Origin: Laceyella putida
Lineage (GTDB): Bacteria; Bacillota; Bacilli; Thermoactinomycetales; Thermoactinomycetaceae
Assembly (NCBI RefSeq): GCF_042665195.1
Contig: NZ_JBHTBW010000061.1
Coordinates: 1 to 44,870 of the forward strand
Direction: 5' to 3'
Length of the DNA stretch: 44,870 bases
How positions within the stretch are numbered: position 1 is the first letter of the stretch; each line of letters starts with the position of its first letter. The notes beneath the pieces are model-generated. The model searched no databases. It was not told the DNA's origin and saw only the letters and a list, made by a program, of their open reading frames with translations. The position numbers and the translations under genes are program-made. Below are positions 1 through 8,331 of this stretch, in pieces.

Positions 1-90
1 TGAGCCGTTTTGGTTCCAGAAACTGTAGAATAATCATTTTTAAGTAATCTTTCTGCATCAGTCTCTTGATGGAGTCGTTTGTTGTAGAAA

Positions 91-146
91 AGCTACCCCA
101 AACGGGTAGCTTCGAATTCGACAAAAACATGGGCGCATGAGCGCCA
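91..146 (-). terminator. Tandem hairpins downstream of the PTS IIC gene
   Basis: Reading on the minus strand after the IIC stop, a GGCGC/GCGCC hairpin (132-145) is followed by a T-rich run (complement of 122-127), and about 20 bp later an 8-bp hairpin (AGCTACCC 91-98 with GGGTAGCT 104-111) is followed by TTTTC. Either could end the operon. The segment 141-146 can also pair with 153-158, so two mutually exclusive hairpins are possible. An unidentified open frame runs off the left edge on the minus strand; nothing else is seen in 1-90. Confidence 0.55.
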
Positions 147-175
147 ATTTTTTGGCGCAATCCCTGCACGCGGGC

Positions 176-1441
176 TTAAAACCATTGCAACAAGTAGCTG
201 AGAATAAGCCCCACCACGCCAAAGTCGGCGTCACCGAATGTCGTGCCTTCGAATCCCAACGATCCCAATGCCGGAAGAAGCAACGCCGGCAAAAAACTGA
301 TGATCAATCCATTGGCGAACGAACCGAAAAACGCGCCGCGACTACCGCCAGTCGCATTCCCGAACACGCCCGCAGTGGCTCCCGTGAAAAAGTGGGGCAC
401 AAGTCCGGGCACGATCACTTTCAAACCGATCATCGGAAGAAGAAACATGCTGGTCAACCCGGCCAAAAAGCTGGACAAGAACCCAATGATCACGGCATTC
501 GGAGAAAACGGGAACACGGTCGGGCAATCAAGCGCCGGTTTGGCTTGGGGTACGATCTTTTCGGCGATTCCCTTGAACGCCGGCACAATTTCCGCGATGA
601 GCATGCGCACTCCGTTTAACACCACGTAGACGCCGGCCGCAAACGTGATGGCTTGAATGATGGAATAAACCAGATAGTTTTGGCCACCGGACAATTTCGC
701 CTGAATATAGGCCGGTCCGGCAAAGCAAGCCACGATGACGAACAGGATGGCCATGGTCAAGGAAACGGCTACGGAGGTGTCACGGAGAAAACTTAATTGT
801 TTCGGGACTTTGATTGTTTCCGTGGACTTCTCCTTGTTTCCCAACCATTTGCCCACCCATCCCGAAACGAAATAGCCGATCGAACCGAAGTGTCCGACCG
901 CAAACTGGTCGGAACCCGTGATCTGGCGGACAAACGGTTGCAATATCGCGGGGGACAGGACCATGAGCGCCCCCAAAATGATTGACCCGGTCAAGACCAA
1001 CGTCACTCCACCCAACCCGTTGGTCGTTAAAATCACCGCAATGAGACAAGCCATGAACAACGTGTGGTGCCCCGTCAAAAAGATGTATTTCAATGGCGTG
1101 AAACGCGCCAAAATCAAGTTTACCACCATGCCGAACACCATGATCAAGGCCGTCGCCGCGCCGAATTTGTTTTGCGCAACGGCGACAATCGCTTCATTGT
1201 TGGGAATCACCCCATTGATGGCAAACGCCTGGTTGAACATTTTCCCGAACACATCGAGCGACCGCACGATGATCTCCGCTCCGGCGCTGACGAGAATGAA
1301 CCCCAACACCGTTTTCAAGGTACCGGACACAATCTCCCCAATCCCCTTCTTCTGCAACAAAAGGCCGATCAGGGCAAAAATCCCAATCAAGATCGCAGGG
1401 GTCCCTAAAATATCATTCATCATGATTTGCAAGATGCGCAT
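176..1441 (-). CDS. ulaA: PTS ascorbate-family transporter, IIC component (UlaA-like)
   Basis: A 421-residue, very hydrophobic protein with about ten predicted membrane segments starting at residue 9. Features match the UlaA/SgaT family: an N-terminal half carrying the GHHTLFMACL segment near residues 123-132, the NKFGAATALI region, and the C-terminal GATAGVFGNATGG-type glycine-rich segment around residue 353-366. It would form the sugar channel of a phosphotransferase system; the family archetype imports L-ascorbate, but the true substrate is not shown by the sequence. It lies 32 bp behind its IIB partner in one operon. The catabolic genes of the E. coli ula system (lactonase, decarboxylase, epimerases) are not in this window. 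The ATG at 1441 follows an AGGGAAG ribosome site. Confidence 0.85.
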   Translation of the reverse strand: MRILQIMMNDILGTPAILIGIFALIGLLLQKKGIGEIVSGTLKTVLGFILVSAGAEIIVRSLDVFGKMFNQAFAINGVIPNNEAIVAVAQNKFGAATALIMVFGMVVNLILARFTPLKYIFLTGHHTLFMACLIAVILTTNGLGGVTLVLTGSIILGALMVLSPAILQPFVRQITGSDQFAVGHFGSIGYFVSGWVGKWLGNKEKSTETIKVPKQLSFLRDTSVAVSLTMAILFVIVACFAGPAYIQAKLSGGQNYLVYSIIQAITFAAGVYVVLNGVRMLIAEIVPAFKGIAEKIVPQAKPALDCPTVFPFSPNAVIIGFLSSFLAGLTSMFLLPMIGLKVIVPGLVPHFFTGATAGVFGNATGGSRGAFFGSFANGLIISFLPALLLPALGSLGFEGTTFGDADFGVVGLILSYLLQWF

Positions 1442-1473
1442 TGGCTTCCCTACTTTCCCCAGATACTGTTAGG

Positions 1474-1740
1474 TTATTGCAAATGCTGAGATAACTTGGT
1501 TTTGATTTCTTCCAGATCCATGATGTTTTCCAAGCCGACGATCTTCCGCACGCCGTTATCCAGTTGGTCGATGATATCATTGGCCCCCAGATAAAGATCC
1601 GCGCTTTCAGTGAGGGCTGTCGTCAAGTCAGTGTGTTCCACTTCGGCTTCCTTGTTCAACTCTTTCAGGGCTTTTTTCACATTTAGCTCCATGATGAAAC
1701 TGCTCCCCAACCCATTTCCACAAACGACCAGGATTTTCAT
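1474..1740 (-). CDS. ulaB: PTS IIB component, ascorbate/galactitol type (UlaB-like)
   Basis: An 88-residue cytoplasmic protein, the normal size for a stand-alone PTS IIB of the lactose/ascorbate fold. The phosphocysteine loop VCGNGLGSS is at residues 6-14, with Cys7 as the phosphorylation site. It takes phosphate from a IIA domain and passes it to sugar entering through the IIC partner encoded directly downstream. Its start overlaps the stop of the upstream regulator gene by four bases (ATGA), so the two are probably translationally coupled. No separate IIA gene is seen; the regulator carries a IIA domain that could supply it. Confidence 0.88.
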   Translation of the reverse strand: MKILVVCGNGLGSSFIMELNVKKALKELNKEAEVEHTDLTTALTESADLYLGANDIIDQLDNGVRKIVGLENIMDLEEIKTKLSQHLQ

Positions 1741-3806
1741 GCTTCCATTTCTCCTTTCGAATACTTTTCCATCAAGTCCAACACGTTTTCCTTCGTTTCC
1801 GCGTCGATGAGGGATTGGATTTCCTCGGGCCGCGCCAGTAATTCGGACAATTGGGCCAGCGCCCGCAAATGGGATTCGTTGTCCGAGGCGGCAAGCACAA
1901 ACAAGAGTCGTACGGGTTTGTTTTGCGGAAAGGAAACTTCTTCTTCCAACTGCAGAAAGCTCATCGATAATTGGTTGACTCCTTGTTCGGGGCGCGCGTG
2001 GGGGATCGCCACCTTAGGCGTGATCACCACATAAGGCCCTAACTCATGAATCGAGGCAATCATTGCCTCCGCATAATCCGGTTCGACAGAACCGTTGTCC
2101 ACCAACGGTTTAGTTGCCAACCGAATCGCCTCTTCCCAATTTCTCACCTTTTTCCGCAATTGGACGGTATCACGCGTGATCAGTTCATTTAACACGGGTT
2201 TTTCATCCTCTTTTCTAACTGGAAGGGGCGATTGAAGGGACTTCAAAAATCCCGATAACGCTTGAGTAAGCCCTTTACGGTCATGAATATCCGCATATTG
2301 TTCGATCACCTGCAACAAAAATGGCACATTGGCCGCATGATCGGCGATGCCGTACAGTTCTTTCGACACATCGTAACGCAGGCGCGCTTTCTCCTCATGG
2401 GACAAAATCGGTTTCACCACGAACAGCTTTCTGTCTGTCCTCAGGAAGACCGTGGAGAAAACCAATTCATGGGTCATGGGATAAGAAGAAAATTCCCGAA
2501 CCGTCAATGCATCCAAAAACAAAATGTCCGGAAACAGTTCACGCAACGTCCGTATGAGCAGATGGGAGACGGCAATCCCCTTTGGGCAAACGACAACGGC
2601 TTTCGGACGTTGGGCAAGCTCCACCCCTTGGCGCCGCAAACAAGCGCCAAAATGGATGGTCAAATAAGCCGTTTCTTCTTCCGGAATGTCGACGCCCACC
2701 CGCCGGGCAAAGGGGGAGACGCATTTTTTGACGAGATGGTGCAGTTCCGGATGTTCCCGCAAAATGGTGGCGGCAAGGGGATTTTTCAATTCCAGCCCAT
2801 ACTTGATCCGGTAATAAGCCGGGACTAAGTGCATGGCCAACATATCGGTCAAGAGTTCCTTTTCGGCGAGGTTGACACAGGCCACCTTTTCAAACCGATC
2901 GACCATCGATAAGGCCACCTCCCGCATCATTCCTCCTTTTTCCGGGGTGGACACGTTGGTGGCGAGAAGCAACAGGGCCAAGTAAGCCTGTTCGCGGCGA
3001 CGGTGTTCCGGAGTCAAGCCTTCCCCCAACTCATCCAACACCGTTTCGCTCGCCCCATACTCGGGCGTATGGACGATTTCACGCAAATCGTCTTCCTTCA
3101 TGCCGATCCACTTTGCCTGTTTGATCCGTTGTCCGATCAGGAGGCACTCGTAGGTGAGTTGCACCAAGCGTTCATCCGTGTAACGGACCCCCAGTTGCCG
3201 TTCGACGGCTTCCAACCGACGGTACAACGAATCGAACGGAATGGTTTGCATTTGCTGTATCGCTTCCCTTAACACCATCTCCCCATTTTCTTGCTCCAAG
3301 GCGGAAAAGACCAACCGATGCAACAGGCAACGGAGATTCCATTCTTTTCCCACCAAATGATAGCCGTTGTCCCGTGAATATTTGAGCCGTACGCCATATT
3401 CGCCGGCAAGCGCGTTAGCCTCTTTCAAATCGGCCAATGCCGTATTGCGGCTTACCTGAAGCAAGCTGCAGGCGTGGACGAGCGACCAATATTCTGTCAC
3501 GCCAAGAAGGGACATGAGAATCAAGCGGACCCTTTCCTCCGCCGACCAGACATATTGCTGTTTGCCCTTGGCCAAAGGAAGGTGTGCCAACTTCTCCCTG
3601 ATGCCGGGCGGGCAAGTGAATCCCGCTTGGCGTTGGTATTTCACCGTCCCCAAGTGTTGGCTGGCCAACCACGCGTTGATTTTCTCCAGGTCGTAATTGA
3701 TTTGCCTGCGCGACAGGAGGAGTCGTTGTTCCAATTGCCTCATCGTGCTATGCGGTTGGGAAATGATTTCTTTCAGCAAACTCAAGCTTCTCTCATCCAG
3801 TTGCAT
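1737..3806 (-). CDS. PRD-containing transcriptional regulator with EIIB-like and EIIA domains (BglG/MtlR type)
   Basis: 689 residues: N-terminal helix-turn-helix regions (about 1-150), two PTS regulation domains (about 170-290 and 295-395), an EIIB-like domain with Cys407 in VVCPKG, and a C-terminal fructose/ascorbate-type EIIA domain with the phospho-His motif VAIPHAR (His603). Such proteins are DNA-binding activators controlled by phosphorylation. PRD2 keeps both expected histidines (His326, His385), but in PRD1 the equivalent positions read Glu220 and Leu279. The gene is first in the operon and overlaps the IIB gene by four bases. ATG at 3806 follows AGAGGGG. The intact EIIA may serve both regulation and transport, since no free IIA is present. 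Ligand and exact name are unknown; UlaR/MtlR-like is the best class. Confidence 0.85.
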   Translation of the reverse strand: MQLDERSLSLLKEIISQPHSTMRQLEQRLLLSRRQINYDLEKINAWLASQHLGTVKYQRQAGFTCPPGIREKLAHLPLAKGKQQYVWSAEERVRLILMSLLGVTEYWSLVHACSLLQVSRNTALADLKEANALAGEYGVRLKYSRDNGYHLVGKEWNLRCLLHRLVFSALEQENGEMVLREAIQQMQTIPFDSLYRRLEAVERQLGVRYTDERLVQLTYECLLIGQRIKQAKWIGMKEDDLREIVHTPEYGASETVLDELGEGLTPEHRRREQAYLALLLLATNVSTPEKGGMMREVALSMVDRFEKVACVNLAEKELLTDMLAMHLVPAYYRIKYGLELKNPLAATILREHPELHHLVKKCVSPFARRVGVDIPEEETAYLTIHFGACLRRQGVELAQRPKAVVVCPKGIAVSHLLIRTLRELFPDILFLDALTVREFSSYPMTHELVFSTVFLRTDRKLFVVKPILSHEEKARLRYDVSKELYGIADHAANVPFLLQVIEQYADIHDRKGLTQALSGFLKSLQSPLPVRKEDEKPVLNELITRDTVQLRKKVRNWEEAIRLATKPLVDNGSVEPDYAEAMIASIHELGPYVVITPKVAIPHARPEQGVNQLSMSFLQLEEEVSFPQNKPVRLLFVLAASDNESHLRALAQLSELLARPEEIQSLIDAETKENVLDLMEKYSKGEMEA

Positions 3807-3827
3807 CGAATATCCCCTCTTGCCTTC

Positions 3828-3899
3828 ATTATAGTGAGATTCTCTTCTGTTCGGAAAACGTTTTCACTGCAAATGTTGTAAATGATATTGTACAACATT
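3828..3899 (-). promoter_or_regulatory. PTS operon promoter with cre box and inverted-repeat operator
   Basis: On the minus strand TATAAT (3828-3833) lies 17 bp from TTCCGA (3851-3856), giving a start about 15 nt ahead of the regulator ATG. A 13/14 match to the CcpA cre consensus (GGAAAACGTTTTCA, 3853-3866) covers the -35 box, which suggests catabolite repression. Just upstream is a perfect 9-bp inverted repeat, AATGTTGTA (3872-3880) and TACAACATT (3891-3899), centred near -65, where an activator such as the PRD regulator would bind. The rest of the intergenic space (3900-4120) shows nothing I can name. Confidence 0.7.
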
Positions 3900-4123
3900 G
3901 GGATGAATCTGCGGTGAAATTCAGAATCAGATGAACAAAAACCGCTTGAGGCAGTGACGGGAACTCCAAACAAAAATCCCCTTTTTTCAGGGACCCCGTC
4001 GCGGGCAGCCAGACCGCGGATGGACTGACCGCCGGCTTCAACCCTTGCGAACACTTCCATAAGTCATCGCCGATAAATCATTTCTTAATTAAATGAAAAA
4101 ATATATATTCAGAAAAATAGTAA

Positions 4124-4200
4124 TTGTACTATAACAGAAGCTGTGTTAGTATAGAAAGCGAAAAGGAAATCTGTTATATAACATATTCAAATAAAGGAGG
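4124..4200 (+). promoter_or_regulatory. aceBA promoter and ribosome binding site
   Basis: TTGTAC (4124-4129), a 17-bp spacer and TAGTAT (4147-4152) form a plausible sigma-A promoter. A strong AAAGGAGG lies at 4193-4200, nine bases before the TTG at 4210. An ATG at 4203 is only two bases from the ribosome site, is out of frame with aceB and reaches a stop after fewer than 40 codons, so it is not the start. Confidence 0.55.
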
Positions 4201-4209
4201 AGATGCCGT

Positions 4210-5799
4210 TTGTTGCGAAATATCTCATGCCCGCCCAACGTGGAAATCAAGGGTCCCATCACGGATGCTTATGCAGAAGTACTCACCGTTCCAGCCCTGC
4301 AATTTATCGCTGATCTCACACGGCGCTTTCGCCACCATCGCGAACAACTGTTGCATAACAGAAAAGAGCGATTGGTAAAGCTGGCCAAAGAACTCCCCAA
4401 TTTCTTGTCTGATACACAGTCCATCCGGGAAGGGGACTGGTCGATCGCACCCCTGCCCCAAGATTTGCTGGATCGACGGGTGGAAATAACCGGGCCGGCC
4501 GGTGACCGCAAAATGGTTATCAATGCGCTCAACTCCGGTGCCCAGGGATTTATGGCTGACTTTGAAGATGCCAACTCACCTACTTGGCACAATACCATTC
4601 AAGGGCAAATCAATCTCCGAGACGCGATCCGCGGGACGCTCACCTATATGAGCCCACAAGGAAAGTGGTACAAAGTCAAATCGGATCCCGCCGTTCTCCA
4701 TGTCCGGCCCCGCGGTTGGCATCTGGATGAAAAACACATATTGGTCGACGGAAAACCCGTTCCCGCCAGCCTGTTTGACTTCGGGCTGTATTTCTACCAT
4801 AACGCGAAGGCTTTGGTGGCCCAAGGCACGGGTCCCTACTTTTACCTTCCCAAACTGGAAAGCCATCTAGAAGCGCGCCTATGGAATGAGGTATTCCTAT
4901 ATGCCCAAGAAGTTAAAGGCTTGAAACCTGGCACAATCAAAGCGACGGTATTGATCGAAACGATTTTGGCCGCCTTTGAGATGGAAGAGATTTTATATGA
5001 GTTAAAGGATCACTCGGCCGGGTTAAACTGCGGTCGCTGGGATTACATCTTCAGTTACATGAAACACTTGCAAAACCATCGTGCGATTCTGTTGCCTGAC
5101 CGTTCGCTCGTCACGATGACGACACCATTCATGAAAGCCTACACCCAGTTGGCGATTCAAACATGCCATAAACGCAAGGCGCCCTGCATCGGGGGAATGG
5201 CCGCCCATATTCCGAGCAGGCAAAACCCCGAAGCCACTGAACGGGCATTCGCCTTGGTTCAGGCAGATAAGGAAAGAGAAGCCAAAGCAGGCCATGATGG
5301 CACTTGGGTGGCTCATCCCGGTCTGGTCCAGATTGCCCGTGATGTATTTGACCGACTGATGCCACAAGCAAACCAAATTGACCGACCATTAGAGGAAGTG
5401 ACTATCACCCAAGCCGATTTATTGCGCGTCCCAACGGGTCCGATCACAGAGGACGGATTACGTACCAACATCCGCGTCGGCATCCACTATATGGCCGCCT
5501 GGTTAAATGGTTCCGGAGCCGTTGCCATTGATAACCTGATGGAGGATGCAGCCACTGCTGAGATCTCTCGTGCGCAAGTCTGGCAATGGTTACGTCATCC
5601 AGAGGCCCAATTGGAAGATGGCCGTCCCATTACCAAGGAGTTATACCAACAACTACTTCAAGAAGAAGCGGCTCGTCTACACCAAAAGCTGGGATCATCC
5701 CACCGCTTGGATGTGGCGATTCCCCTCTTTTCCGAATTGGTGTTAAGTGATGAATTTGTTGAGTTTCTCACCCTGCCTGGCTATGCGCTGTTAGATTAA
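4210..5799 (+). CDS. aceB: Malate synthase A
   Basis: 529 residues, the usual size of malate synthase A. It condenses glyoxylate with acetyl-CoA to malate in the glyoxylate shunt. Family motifs are all present: RRVEITGPAGDRKMVINALN (about 89-108), FMADFEDANSPTW, VRPRGWHLDEKH, the NCGRWDYIFS segment, GHDGTWVAHPGL, and the signature MEDAATAEISRAQVWQW containing the catalytic aspartate. Translation most likely starts at TTG 4210 (or the adjacent TTG), placed nine bases after AAAGGAGG. The isocitrate lyase gene follows after a 25-bp gap in the same operon, as in the Bacillus cereus group, allowing growth on acetate or fatty acids. Confidence 0.97.
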   Translation: MLRNISCPPNVEIKGPITDAYAEVLTVPALQFIADLTRRFRHHREQLLHNRKERLVKLAKELPNFLSDTQSIREGDWSIAPLPQDLLDRRVEITGPAGDRKMVINALNSGAQGFMADFEDANSPTWHNTIQGQINLRDAIRGTLTYMSPQGKWYKVKSDPAVLHVRPRGWHLDEKHILVDGKPVPASLFDFGLYFYHNAKALVAQGTGPYFYLPKLESHLEARLWNEVFLYAQEVKGLKPGTIKATVLIETILAAFEMEEILYELKDHSAGLNCGRWDYIFSYMKHLQNHRAILLPDRSLVTMTTPFMKAYTQLAIQTCHKRKAPCIGGMAAHIPSRQNPEATERAFALVQADKEREAKAGHDGTWVAHPGLVQIARDVFDRLMPQANQIDRPLEEVTITQADLLRVPTGPITEDGLRTNIRVGIHYMAAWLNGSGAVAIDNLMEDAATAEISRAQVWQWLRHPEAQLEDGRPITKELYQQLLQEEAARLHQKLGSSHRLDVAIPLFSELVLSDEFVEFLTLPGYALLD

Positions 5800-5824
5800 A
5801 ACAACCTCCGAAAGGATGACAAAC

Positions 5825-7105
5825 ATGATTAAACAACATGAAATTGCCGCTTTGGAACAAGATTGGAACACAAACCCCCGTTGGCAAGGAATCAAGCGCC
5901 CTTATTCCGCAGCGGATGTGCTTAAACTGCGCGGATCGCTCATGATTGAATATACGCTCGCATCGCGCGGAGCGAAGCGGTTGTGGGAATTGTTGCATAC
6001 GGAGCCTCATATCAAAGCCTTGGGCGCGCTCACTGGCAACCAAGCGATGCAACAAGTGAAAGCCGGCTTAAAAGCCATCTACTTAAGCGGTTGGCAAGTG
6101 GCCGCTGACGCCAACCTGGCTGGCCAGATGTACCCCGATCAAAGCTTATACCCGGCCAACAGTGTCCCGCATGTGGTCAAACGGATCAATCAAGCATTGC
6201 AACGGGCTGACCAGATCGAATGGGCCGAAGGCAAAGCGGAACGGGATTGGTTTGTACCGATCGTTGCCGATGCGGAAGCGGGTTTCGGTGGTCCGCTTAA
6301 CGTATTTGAATTGATGAAGGGCATGATCGAAGCGGGGGCCTCCGGCGTTCATTTTGAAGACCAACTGGCTTCGGAAAAGAAATGCGGTCATTTGGGTGGC
6401 AAAGTGCTGATTCCAACATCGCACGCGGTCCGCAATCTCATCTCTGCCCGTCTCGCCGCTGACGTCATGGGGGTGCCGACGATCCTTATCGCCCGCACCG
6501 ATGCCAATGCCGCCCAATTGATAACCAGTGACATCGATCCCGCGGATCAGCCTTTCCTTACAGGTGAGCGGACTCCCGAAGGCTTTTACCGGATCAACAA
6601 CGGGTTGGATACTGCCATCGCCCGCGGTCTGGCCTACGCGCCTTATGCCGACCTCATCTGGTGCGAAACGTCAGAACCCAATCTTGATGAAGCGCGCCGC
6701 TTTGCCGAAGCGATTCACGCGCAATACCCCGGTAAATTGCTTGCGTACAACTGCTCCCCCTCCTTCAACTGGAAAAAGAAATTGGATGACCGCACGATCG
6801 CCCAGTTCCAAGATGAACTCGGCAAGATGGGTTACAAGTTTCAATTCATTACGCTGGCCGGCTTCCATTCACTCAATTACGGTATGTTCCGGTTAGCCAA
6901 AGAGTACGCTGCCGAAGGGATGACCGCTTATTCCAAGCTTCAGCAAGACGAGTTCGCCCTTGAACCGGCAGGTTACACCGCAACCCGTCACCAACGCGAA
7001 GTGGGCACGGGTTACTTCGACCAAGTCTCACTCGTCATCACTGGTGGCACCTCCTCCACCACCGCCTTGAAGGATTCAACAGAACACGAGCAATTCACAT
7101 CCTGA
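5825..7105 (+). CDS. aceA: Isocitrate lyase
   Basis: 426 residues from ATG 5825, which sits nine bases after AAAGG; the in-frame ATG at 5816 touches that ribosome site and is less likely. The enzyme cleaves isocitrate to glyoxylate and succinate. Visible motifs: the GALTGNQAMQQVKAGLKAIY block, the Mg-binding IVADAEAGFGG segment, the catalytic loop SEKKCGHLGGK with Cys187, ARTDANAA, and CSPSFNW with the conserved serines. The C-terminal GTGYFDQ segment and threonine-rich tail are intact. It is second in the aceB-aceA pair and is followed by a strong hairpin shared with the converging ldcA gene. Confidence 0.97.
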   Translation: MIKQHEIAALEQDWNTNPRWQGIKRPYSAADVLKLRGSLMIEYTLASRGAKRLWELLHTEPHIKALGALTGNQAMQQVKAGLKAIYLSGWQVAADANLAGQMYPDQSLYPANSVPHVVKRINQALQRADQIEWAEGKAERDWFVPIVADAEAGFGGPLNVFELMKGMIEAGASGVHFEDQLASEKKCGHLGGKVLIPTSHAVRNLISARLAADVMGVPTILIARTDANAAQLITSDIDPADQPFLTGERTPEGFYRINNGLDTAIARGLAYAPYADLIWCETSEPNLDEARRFAEAIHAQYPGKLLAYNCSPSFNWKKKLDDRTIAQFQDELGKMGYKFQFITLAGFHSLNYGMFRLAKEYAAEGMTAYSKLQQDEFALEPAGYTATRHQREVGTGYFDQVSLVITGGTSSTTALKDSTEHEQFTS

Positions 7106-7114
7106 TCCACGCAA

Positions 7115-7156
7115 AAGCCCCACCCGTCTGACTGGTCATATCAGTCGGGTGGGCTT
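7115..7156. terminator. Bidirectional terminator between aceA and ldcA
   Basis: An imperfect stem pairs AAGCCCCACCCG (7115-7126, one bulged C) with CGGGTGGGCTT (7146-7156). It lies between two convergent stops, so it can serve both genes. Confidence 0.6.
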
Positions 7157-7172
7157 CATATGTGCGTTCTTT

Positions 7173-8105
7173 TCACACAACACTGCCTTCCAACAATTCC
7201 AACGTCCCCTGATTTGCATTCATCCTTACGCGAATCCCTTGCGGCAAGGTCAAATTCGGTTTGGTATGTCCCGCTTTAAAGCCAAAGTATGCCGGGATGC
7301 CCAGCGGCTGGATGACTCCTTCCAATACTTCGCGCAGTGTTAAGCTTCTGTCCGGATTGGCCGGTTCACAATCGTGGAAGTCGGTAAAGACAATCCCCTC
7401 AGCCCGCTCCAATTTCCCCGCTAACCGCAACTGGGTCAACATCCGATCAATGCGATAAGGTTCTTCCCCTATCTCTTCGACAAACAAAATCTTGCCGGTC
7501 GTATCAAGTTCATATGGCGTCCCTAACGAAAACACAAGGAGACAAAGATTCCCCCCGATGAGTGTACCCGTCGCCGTCCCCGGCGTGAGCGGATAACGAA
7601 ACATCTCCTCAGCATCCGGATAAAACCCGAGCGGGGTGGGATCGGTCAGATGACGGAACAGCATGGACCAAGCGTACTCTTCTTCCTCTGTCACACGGGC
7701 CAATTCTCCCACCATCGGACCATGAAATGTAACCAGTCCCGCCTGTTTCTGTATCGCCAAGTGCAATGCCGTTATATCGCTATATCCCACAAAAATCTTG
7801 GGATGATGCCTGATCAGCGCAAAATCGATCCGATCCAATATGCGTGGCGAGCCGTAGCCTCCCCGCATGCAAATAATCGCCCGCACCTCCGGATCGGCAA
7901 ACATGTCATTCACATCACGTGCCCTCACTTCATCCGTTCCCGACAGATATCCCTTGTCTTCATAGACGGATGGCCCCACTTTCATCCGATATCCAAATTG
8001 CCGAAACATTTGCAAGGCCCTTTCCCGCTCTTGTTCAGGCATGGGACTGGCGGGGGCAATGACCCCGATCGTGTCCCCCGGTTTCAGAGCTGGCGGCTTC
8101 TTCAT
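7173..8105 (-). CDS. ldcA: LD-carboxypeptidase, peptidase family S66
   Basis: 310 residues, normal for muramoyltetrapeptide LD-carboxypeptidase/MccF-type enzymes. The N-terminal LKPGDTIGVIAPASP motif, the nucleophile Ser109 in FVGYSDIT, Glu210 in ILFVEEIGE and His280 in FKAGHTKPN reproduce the Ser-Glu-His triad. The likely role is removal of the terminal D-Ala from the tetrapeptide during cell-wall recycling. Family members can instead cleave aminoacyl-nucleotide antibiotics (MccF), which cannot be excluded. No signal peptide is present, so it is cytoplasmic. The ATG at 8105 follows GAGGGGG. It lies downstream of the ABC ATPase, but a hairpin at 8152-8179 separates them. Confidence 0.9.
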   Translation of the reverse strand: MKKPPALKPGDTIGVIAPASPMPEQERERALQMFRQFGYRMKVGPSVYEDKGYLSGTDEVRARDVNDMFADPEVRAIICMRGGYGSPRILDRIDFALIRHHPKIFVGYSDITALHLAIQKQAGLVTFHGPMVGELARVTEEEEYAWSMLFRHLTDPTPLGFYPDAEEMFRYPLTPGTATGTLIGGNLCLLVFSLGTPYELDTTGKILFVEEIGEEPYRIDRMLTQLRLAGKLERAEGIVFTDFHDCEPANPDRSLTLREVLEGVIQPLGIPAYFGFKAGHTKPNLTLPQGIRVRMNANQGTLELLEGSVV

Positions 8106-8151
8106 CCACAGTTCCCCCTCTTATGGGTGTGACTTCACCTTCTTAAGAAAA

Positions 8152-8179
8152 GACTACTAAACAAAATCATCCAGTAGTC
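8152..8179 (-). terminator. Terminator after the ABC ATPase gene
   Basis: GACTACT (8152-8158) and AGTAGTC (8173-8179) form a perfect 7-bp stem followed on the minus strand by TTTTCTT. The surrounding gap 8106-8331 also contains a 30-odd codon open frame on the minus strand without a convincing start, which I do not call. Confidence 0.6.
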
Positions 8180-8331
8180 CAGATACCTTTCATATTACTT
8201 GAAATTTTCCCGGCGTGATATGTTGCGCAAAAGCTTCCGGCATTCCTTCGATCTTAAATGGCTTCCCTCCGCTTGTCAGAAACGTCCCTTTTCAATAAAG
8301 CAGGCCCCACTTTATCCTTTAGCAGAAACAA

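Noticed and set aside
4203..4320. ATG 4203 as start of aceB or of a leader peptide
   Set aside because: It is out of frame with aceB and only two bases from the ribosome site, so it cannot be well used.
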